The notes under the pieces were generated by a model, which was given only the letters and a program-made list of their open reading frames with translations, was not told where the DNA came from and did not search any database. DNA of 9,180 nt from an uncultured Oscillospiraceae bacterium (GTDB lineage: Bacteria > Bacillota > Clostridia > Oscillospirales > Ruminococcaceae): assembly GCA_950097605.1 (NCBI GenBank), contig CATNEU010000033.1, forward strand, positions 1 through 9,180. The letters run 5' to 3'. The position numbers and the translations under genes were made by a program. Every line of letters begins with the position of its first letter. The first letter of the stretch is position 1. This document shows, one piece after another, positions 6,132 to 9,180 of this stretch.

Positions 6132-6178
6132 TTTTATTCGTGTCAATCGCTTAAAGCTATAATTTACAACTTTATAGC
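6108..6178. promoter_or_regulatory. Repeated GCTATA-type operators for the XRE/DUF6809-like pair
   Basis: The 13-mer GCTTAWAGCTATA occurs at 6108-6120 and again at 6149-6161, 41 bp apart, about four helical turns. The second copy starts an inverted repeat, GCTATAA (6156-6162) with TTATAGC (6172-6178). The sites overlap the -10 box of the minus-strand gene and the -35 box of the XRE gene. This suits one repressor that controls its partner and itself. Binding by the adjacent XRE protein is inferred. Confidence 0.65.
6118..6146 (-). promoter_or_regulatory. Promoter of the DUF6809-like gene
   Basis: Minus-strand TTGACA (6146-6141), a perfect -35 box, is 17 bp from TACTAT (6123-6118), which is preceded by TGA and so forms an extended -10 (TGnTACTAT). 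The predicted start near 6111 lies within the inverted repeat. Confidence 0.8.
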
Positions 6179-6191
6179 AGAAAGTTATACT
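6163..6191 (+). promoter_or_regulatory. Promoter of the XRE regulator
   Basis: TTTACA (6163-6168) and TATACT (6186-6191) with a 17-bp spacer. The leader is very short, with GAGGTGAT (6203-6210) as ribosome site before ATG 6214. The inverted repeat 6156-6178 covers the -35 box, so autorepression is likely. Confidence 0.8.
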
Positions 6192-6213
6192 GATACTTGA
6201 ATGAGGTGATGGT

Positions 6214-6414
6214 ATGGACTATCGTGAATTGATAGTGAAGAAGAGGAAAGAGCAAAGCCTCAGCCAGAACAAGCTTGCAAAGCTTGTAGGTGTATCGCAA
6301 CCATTTATTAATGAAATAGAAAAAGGGAGAAAAAGCCCTTCCATTGAAGTTCTTTTTAAAATATGTGAAGTACTGGGGATTACTATTTTTCCGGACGTGG
6401 ATAAAAAAGAGTAA
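6214..6414 (+). CDS. Minimal XRE-family HTH transcriptional regulator
   Basis: A 66-residue protein that is essentially one Cro/C1-type HTH domain. The pattern is LIVKKRKEQSLSQNKLAKLVGVSQPFINEIEKGRKSPSIEVLFKICEVLGI, where SQNKLAKLVGVSQPFINEIE carries the helix-turn-helix and the GRKSPS turn and the LFKICEVLGI helix complete the five-helix fold. There is no sensor or oligomerisation domain, as in SinR-like, phage-type or antitoxin-like regulators. GAGGTGAT supports the ATG. It is divergent from the DUF6809-like gene, with operators between them. It is AT-rich and followed by a non-coding foldback element. Partner of a toxin-antitoxin-like pair is a possibility without direct support. Confidence 0.93.
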   Translation: MDYRELIVKKRKEQSLSQNKLAKLVGVSQPFINEIEKGRKSPSIEVLFKICEVLGITIFPDVDKKE

Positions 6415-6473
6415 TCTTTTCATACGTTGCATGCATCTATTTTTTCATTTGTCGCGCAGGCGTGCTGTCGGCC

Positions 6474-6500
6474 CATCCTTTTTTGTGAGAAAAAAGGATG
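6474..6500. repeat. Nested hairpin in the left arm of the foldback element
   Basis: An 11-bp perfect stem, CATCCTTTTTT (6474-6484) with AAAAAAGGATG (6490-6495 and 6496-6500), and a 5-nt loop. It corresponds to the right-arm hairpin with compensatory changes. It could also act as a terminator downstream of the XRE gene. Confidence 0.8.
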
Positions 6501-6887
6501 CAAAAACGCAGTCAAGAGGGCGATCGGCTCCGCTCCATTTGACGATACGCCGTCCATAGAGCAGCAAAGGGCGAGGGTACGGCGGTCGCGGGAAGCGTGG
6601 CACAGGGTCGCGGGCCTGCCCCCTTAACGATCCCCGTTCCAGGAGGGAAGTGAAACCGATAGAAAAAGGCTCTCTGGAAAAGAGGGGAACGTTGTCAATC
6701 AGCCCCTCCCTTGCAGAGAACCTTCTGAAAGCATCCCTACTCGGGTACGGCCGGGGATTGTTAAGGGGCGCGCCTTCCGACCAAACAGCGCACTTCCCGC
6801 GACCACCGCGCCGTCGCCCTTTGCTTTTCCGAATACGGCGCAGCGTCAAATGGAGGAAGGTAGCGGCACCCCTTAACCAGATTTTTG

Positions 6888-6914
6888 CTTCCTTTTTGTC
6901 TGCCAAAAAGGAAG
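6888..6914. repeat. Nested hairpin in the right arm of the foldback element
   Basis: An 11-bp stem, CTTCCTTTTTG (6888-6898) with CAAAAAGGAAG (6904-6914), and a 5-nt loop: the same architecture as the left-arm hairpin. Two base pairs differ between them (A-T versus T-A, and T-A versus G-C), and pairing is kept on both sides. Confidence 0.8.
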
Positions 6915-6925
6915 TGCCCGTCGCG

Positions 6926-7031
6926 GCATGAGCGACAAATGAAAGGAAAGATGTATCAAAAAGCTATAAAGGAGCAAAAAAGAATATAGCCCCACAGCAC
7001 GCATGAGCGACAAGTAAAAGAAAGATGCATC
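6926..7031. repeat. Tandem-like direct repeat of the foldback element's outer end
   Basis: The 32-nt end at 6926-6957 (GCATGAGCGACAAATGAAAG...) recurs at 7001-7031 (GCATGAGCGACAAGTAAAAG...) with a few substitutions and one fewer base. The second copy also shares its upstream flank (complement of GCGTGCTGT) with the left arm at 6459-6468, so it is a third copy of the element's end. The 43 bp between the copies contain GCTATA (6963-6968) and TATAGC (6985-6990). Confidence 0.75.
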
Positions 7032-7203
7032 TAAAACAATCGTTCATAAAAAATTTACATTTGCTTCTGCAAATTTAGAATTGCAGAATTATTGCTTCGT
7101 ACGCAAACATAGTATACCATACATAAATACACATAGCAAGCGTTCGTGATCTTATATTTTTGTTTGCTCATTTTCGTTTATTTACGCAAACTTTTATATG
7201 TGT
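7032..7203. other. AT-rich non-coding leader region of the second HTH gene
   Basis: No gene is seen. It holds CTGCAA/TTGCAG arms (7067-7072/7081-7086), the direct repeat TACGCAAAC at 7100-7108 and 7183-7191, and GTTTGC (7162-7167) in inverted orientation to GCAAAC (7186-7191). The last pair flanks the -35 box of the downstream HTH gene, so these are candidate operators. Confidence 0.5.
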
Positions 7204-7209
7204 TATAGT
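7181..7209 (+). promoter_or_regulatory. Promoter of the 81-residue HTH regulator
   Basis: TTTACG (7181-7186) and TATAGT (7204-7209) have a 17-bp spacer, and TGT just before the -10 makes it an extended -10 promoter. The TACGCAAAC repeat at 7183-7191 overlaps the -35 box. Confidence 0.7.
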
Positions 7210-7240
7210 CACCTTAAACACAGTATTTGGAGCGTACGAT

Positions 7241-7486
7241 ATGGGTATTTATTATTATAAGCTTTTTGATTTACTGAACCGCAGGGGTTTAAAAAAAATT
7301 GATTTAAAGAAAATGACTGGAATGTCCAGTGCAACCGTCTCCAAACTCGCCAGCAACCGGGTGGTCCAAACCGATGTCCTGGACCGGGTGTGCGCGGCGC
7401 TGCACTGCCAGCCAGGGGACATTATGGAGTGGATGGAGGACAAGGAATCGGCATCCAACTCTGATCCTGATGAAAAGACGCCGTAA
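7241..7486 (+). CDS. Small HTH (Cro/C1-type, HTH_26-like) transcriptional regulator
   Basis: An 81-residue DNA-binding protein. The ATG at 7241 is chosen because TTTGGAG (SD core 7229-7232) lies 8 nt upstream; a longer frame from 7160 includes the promoter and is not expected to be translated. The HTH pattern is clear: FDLLNRRGLKKIDLKKMTGMSSATVSKLASNR, then VVQTDVLDRVCAALHCQPGDIMEWMED, the typical end of this small-regulator subfamily. The tail KESASNSDPDEKTP is polar and disordered. No operon partner follows. The stop codon TAA (7484-7486) lies in the loop of the terminator hairpin, so the gene ends inside its own transcription stop signal. It is probably autoregulated through the repeats at its promoter. 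Confidence 0.92.
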   Translation: MGIYYYKLFDLLNRRGLKKIDLKKMTGMSSATVSKLASNRVVQTDVLDRVCAALHCQPGDIMEWMEDKESASNSDPDEKTP

Positions 7487-7498
7487 GCGTCTTTTTTT
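7473..7498 (+). terminator. Terminator overlapping the 3' end of the HTH gene
   Basis: A 9-bp stem, AAAAGACGC (7473-7481) with GCGTCTTTT (7487-7495), a CGTAA loop (7482-7486) containing the stop codon, and a run of seven T (7492-7498). Confidence 0.9.
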
Positions 7499-7566
7499 AT
7501 GGATCAATCAATGGATTTGGTCTTTTCTTACTGCCTATAAATAAAGATTATTTTTTAGAAGATCAA

Positions 7567-7602
7567 AAAGGGGTGCACTGTTGCCAAACAGTGCACCCCT
7601 TT
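7567..7602 (-). terminator. Terminator of htpG
   Basis: A perfect 16-bp stem, AAAGGGGTGCACTGTT (7567-7582) with AACAGTGCACCCCTTT (7587-7602), and a GCCA loop. On the minus strand the hairpin is followed by a T run (complement of 7565-7569), 20 bp after the htpG stop codon. Confidence 0.92.
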
Positions 7603-7621
7603 AAAAAATAAGAAAAACAAC

Positions 7622-9180
7622 TTATGAATTGGTGAGAAGCGAGCAGACGAGATCCGCATATGCGGTCGGGTCCTCGATCGGGAAGCCCGCGATCAGCAGC
7701 GACTGGCTGTAGAGCACCTCGCTGAGCTTGGCGGCGCGCTCCTTGTCCTCATTTTCATATGCGGCCTTGAGCGCGGCGAACATCGGGTGCTCGGCGTTGA
7801 CCTCCAATACCCGCTCGGCCTTCATGCCGCCCTCGGGATTGGCCTTTGCAAAGTATTTCTCCATTTCGAGCGTCACGCCGCCCTCGCTGGTCAGGCAGAC
7901 CGGGTGGCTGTCCAGCTTGCCGGAAACGCGCACATCCTTGACGGCCCCGTGCAAGCTCTCCTTGACAAAGTCCAGCAGGCTGCGGTTTTCCTTGGTCTGT
8001 TCCTCGGCGGCCTTGCGCTCTTCCTCGCCCGCGATGTCGTCGCTGTCCACCGATTTGATCTCCTTGCCATCGAGGTCGTGCAGCAATTGCATCACAAACT
8101 CGTCCACCTCGTCGGTCAGATAGAGGATCTCATAGCCCTTCCGTTTGACGGCTTCGGTCTGCGGCAGGCGGTCGGCCTTGGTCACGCTCTCGCTGCAGGC
8201 ATAGAAAACGTATTGCTGGTCCTCTTTCATGCGGTCGGCATATTCTTTGAGCGTCACAGGCTTCTGCTCGGTGGAGGAATAGAACAGCAGCAGATCTTTG
8301 AGATCCTCCTTGTGCGCGCCGTATTCGCTGACGGTGCCATATTTGAGCTGCAGGCCGAAGTTTTTGAAAAACGCCTCGTATTTCTCGCGGTCGTCCGCAA
8401 GCAGACGGGTCAGCTCGCGGCGGATTTTTTTCTCGAGGCTGTTTGCAATCACCTGTAGCTGGCGGTTTTGCTGCAGCATCTCGCGGGAGATGTTCAGCGA
8501 GAGATCCTGCGAGTCCACGACGCCGCGCACAAACCGGAAGTGCTCGGGCAGCAGATCGGCGCATTTGTCCATAATCAGCACGCCGCTCGAATAGAGCTGC
8601 AAGCCCTTTTCATAGTCGGCCGTATAGTAGTTGTACGGGGTGTGGGACGGGATGAACAACAGCGCCTCATAGGAAACCACGCCTTCGGTGCTGACGTGGA
8701 TCGTCTTGGCGGGCGGCTGGTAGTCGAAGAACTTCTCGTTATAAAAGCGCGCGTAGTCCTCGTCCGAGACCTCGCTTTTGGGCTTATGCCAGATTGGCAC
8801 CATGTCGTTGAGCGTTTCGGTCTCAACATAGGTTTCATAGGCCGGCTCTTTATCCGCGCCCTCTTCGGTTTCGCCCTACGGTTTTTCAATGGGACGGCTC
8901 TTGGTCACGTCCATCTGGATCGGGAAGCGAATGTAGTTGGAGTACTTTTTCACGAGGGCCTTCAGCGTGTACTCCTCCAGATACTGCGAGTACTGCTCGT
9001 CCTCGGTGTCCTCCTTGAGCGTCATAATGATATCGGTGCCGACGGTGTCTTTGTCGCATTCGGTGATGGTGTAGCCGTCCGCGCCGGTCGAGGTCCATTT
9101 GTAGGCGGTGTCGGCTCCATAGGCGCGGCTGATCACGGTGACCTTGTCGCTGACCATGAACGCCGAATAGAAGCCCACGC
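7622..9180 (-). pseudogene. htpG: htpG (Hsp90 chaperone), 5' end off window, interrupted by an in-frame TAG
   Basis: HtpG is a cytosolic homodimeric ATP-dependent chaperone. About 519 codons are visible, from GVGFYSAFMVSDKV (ATP-pocket region; the first codon is split by the window edge) to LLTNS and TAA. Seen in order: the rest of the N-domain (GTDIIMTLKED, NYIRFPIQMDV), an acidic linker, the middle domain (MVPIWHK, FFDYQPPAKTIHVSTEG, VVDSQDLSLNISREMLQQNRQLQVI with the conserved Arg of NISREMLQ), and the C-terminal dimerisation domain. After SRPIEKP a TAG codon (8876-8878) interrupts the frame; GETEEGADKEPAYETYVETETLND then continues in the same frame into MVPIW. Everything else is intact, so only one codon is wrong. 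Products would be an N-domain fragment and possibly a 393-residue fragment from ATG 8803, which has no SD. Sequencing error, recent mutation or readthrough are all possible. Confidence 0.88.

Larger units (their letters stand above)
6431..6956. repeat. Long imperfect palindrome (foldback/MITE-like non-coding element)
   Basis: Two arms of about 260 bp are inverted copies about a centre at TTGTCAA (6692-6698). Matched blocks, left with right: CATTTGTCGC 6446-6455/6932-6941; CTCCATTTGACG 6533-6544/6844-6855; AGCAAAGGGCGA 6563-6574/6814-6825; GGTCGCGGGAAG 6584-6595/6793-6804; and CCCCTTAACGATCCCCG 6620-6636/6752-6768 with one mismatch. For the last four blocks the paired coordinates sum to exactly 13388, so the arms are colinear without net indels. 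Divergence between the blocks argues against a simple assembly artefact. Open frames here mirror each other between the arms, lack SD sites and have low-complexity Arg/Pro-rich translations, so I read the element as non-coding. No transposase is present. Confidence 0.85.

Noticed and set aside
6445..6906. 153-codon minus-strand open frame and plus-strand frames (6427-6627, 6650-6931) inside the foldback region
   Set aside because: They are mirror translations of the palindrome's two arms, lack SD sites, have Arg/Pro/Gly-rich low-complexity products, and cross the conserved hairpins; better explained as non-coding repeat.
7160..7240. Upstream extension of the 81-residue HTH protein (MFAHFRLFTQTF...)
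   Set aside because: It runs through the predicted promoter (7181-7209), and ATG 7241 has its own SD.

Overview
The window looks like chromosomal DNA of an anaerobic, gut-type Firmicute, probably class Clostridia in the Ruminococcaceae/Oscillospirales sense. This rests on a clostridial-type multi-cluster [FeFe] hydrogenase, GC-rich core genes broken by AT-rich accessory genes, strong GGAGG ribosome binding sites, a tRNA with encoded CCA, and small XRE regulators. This placement is inference; no taxonomic marker is present.

Layout. 1-1295 (+) is the 3' part of an [FeFe] hydrogenase catalytic subunit, closed by a strong terminator. 1422-1609 is a compact tRNA-Ser(GGA) unit with a consensus promoter and its own terminator. 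1670-1969 (+) is a small AT-rich membrane protein, followed by a hairpin and a partial copy of the tRNA 3' end, so 1570-2057 could be a remnant insertion at the tRNA. 2201-3100 (+) is an unrecognised Cys-rich soluble protein that meets, stop codon on stop codon, a convergent FUSC-family membrane transporter gene (3097-4818, -). Divergent from the transporter is a two-domain CnaB/SpaA-like protein (5055-5732, +) with a Cys-rich head and no visible export or anchor signal.

5799-7240 is the accessory part. A small DUF6809-like protein (5799-6080, -) is divergent from a minimal XRE repressor (6214-6414, +). Their 133-bp shared control region contains two well-formed promoters and repeated GCTATA-type operator half-sites. 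Next comes about 530 bp of non-coding DNA forming one long imperfect palindrome (6431-6956, axis near 6694). Each arm carries its own hairpin with compensatory base changes, and a third copy of the outer end lies at 7001-7031. After it is a second small HTH regulator (7241-7486, +) whose stop codon sits in the loop of its own terminator.

7622-9180 (-) is htpG (Hsp90), cut by the right edge. Its frame is intact except for one in-frame TAG (8876-8878) in the charged linker between the ATPase and middle domains. Two other genes here end in TAG, so wholesale recoding of TAG is unlikely; a nonsense mutation, sequence error or readthrough are the options.

No insertion sequence, CRISPR array or prophage module was seen. 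The least explained items are the foldback element, the htpG amber codon and the XRE/DUF6809 operator region.
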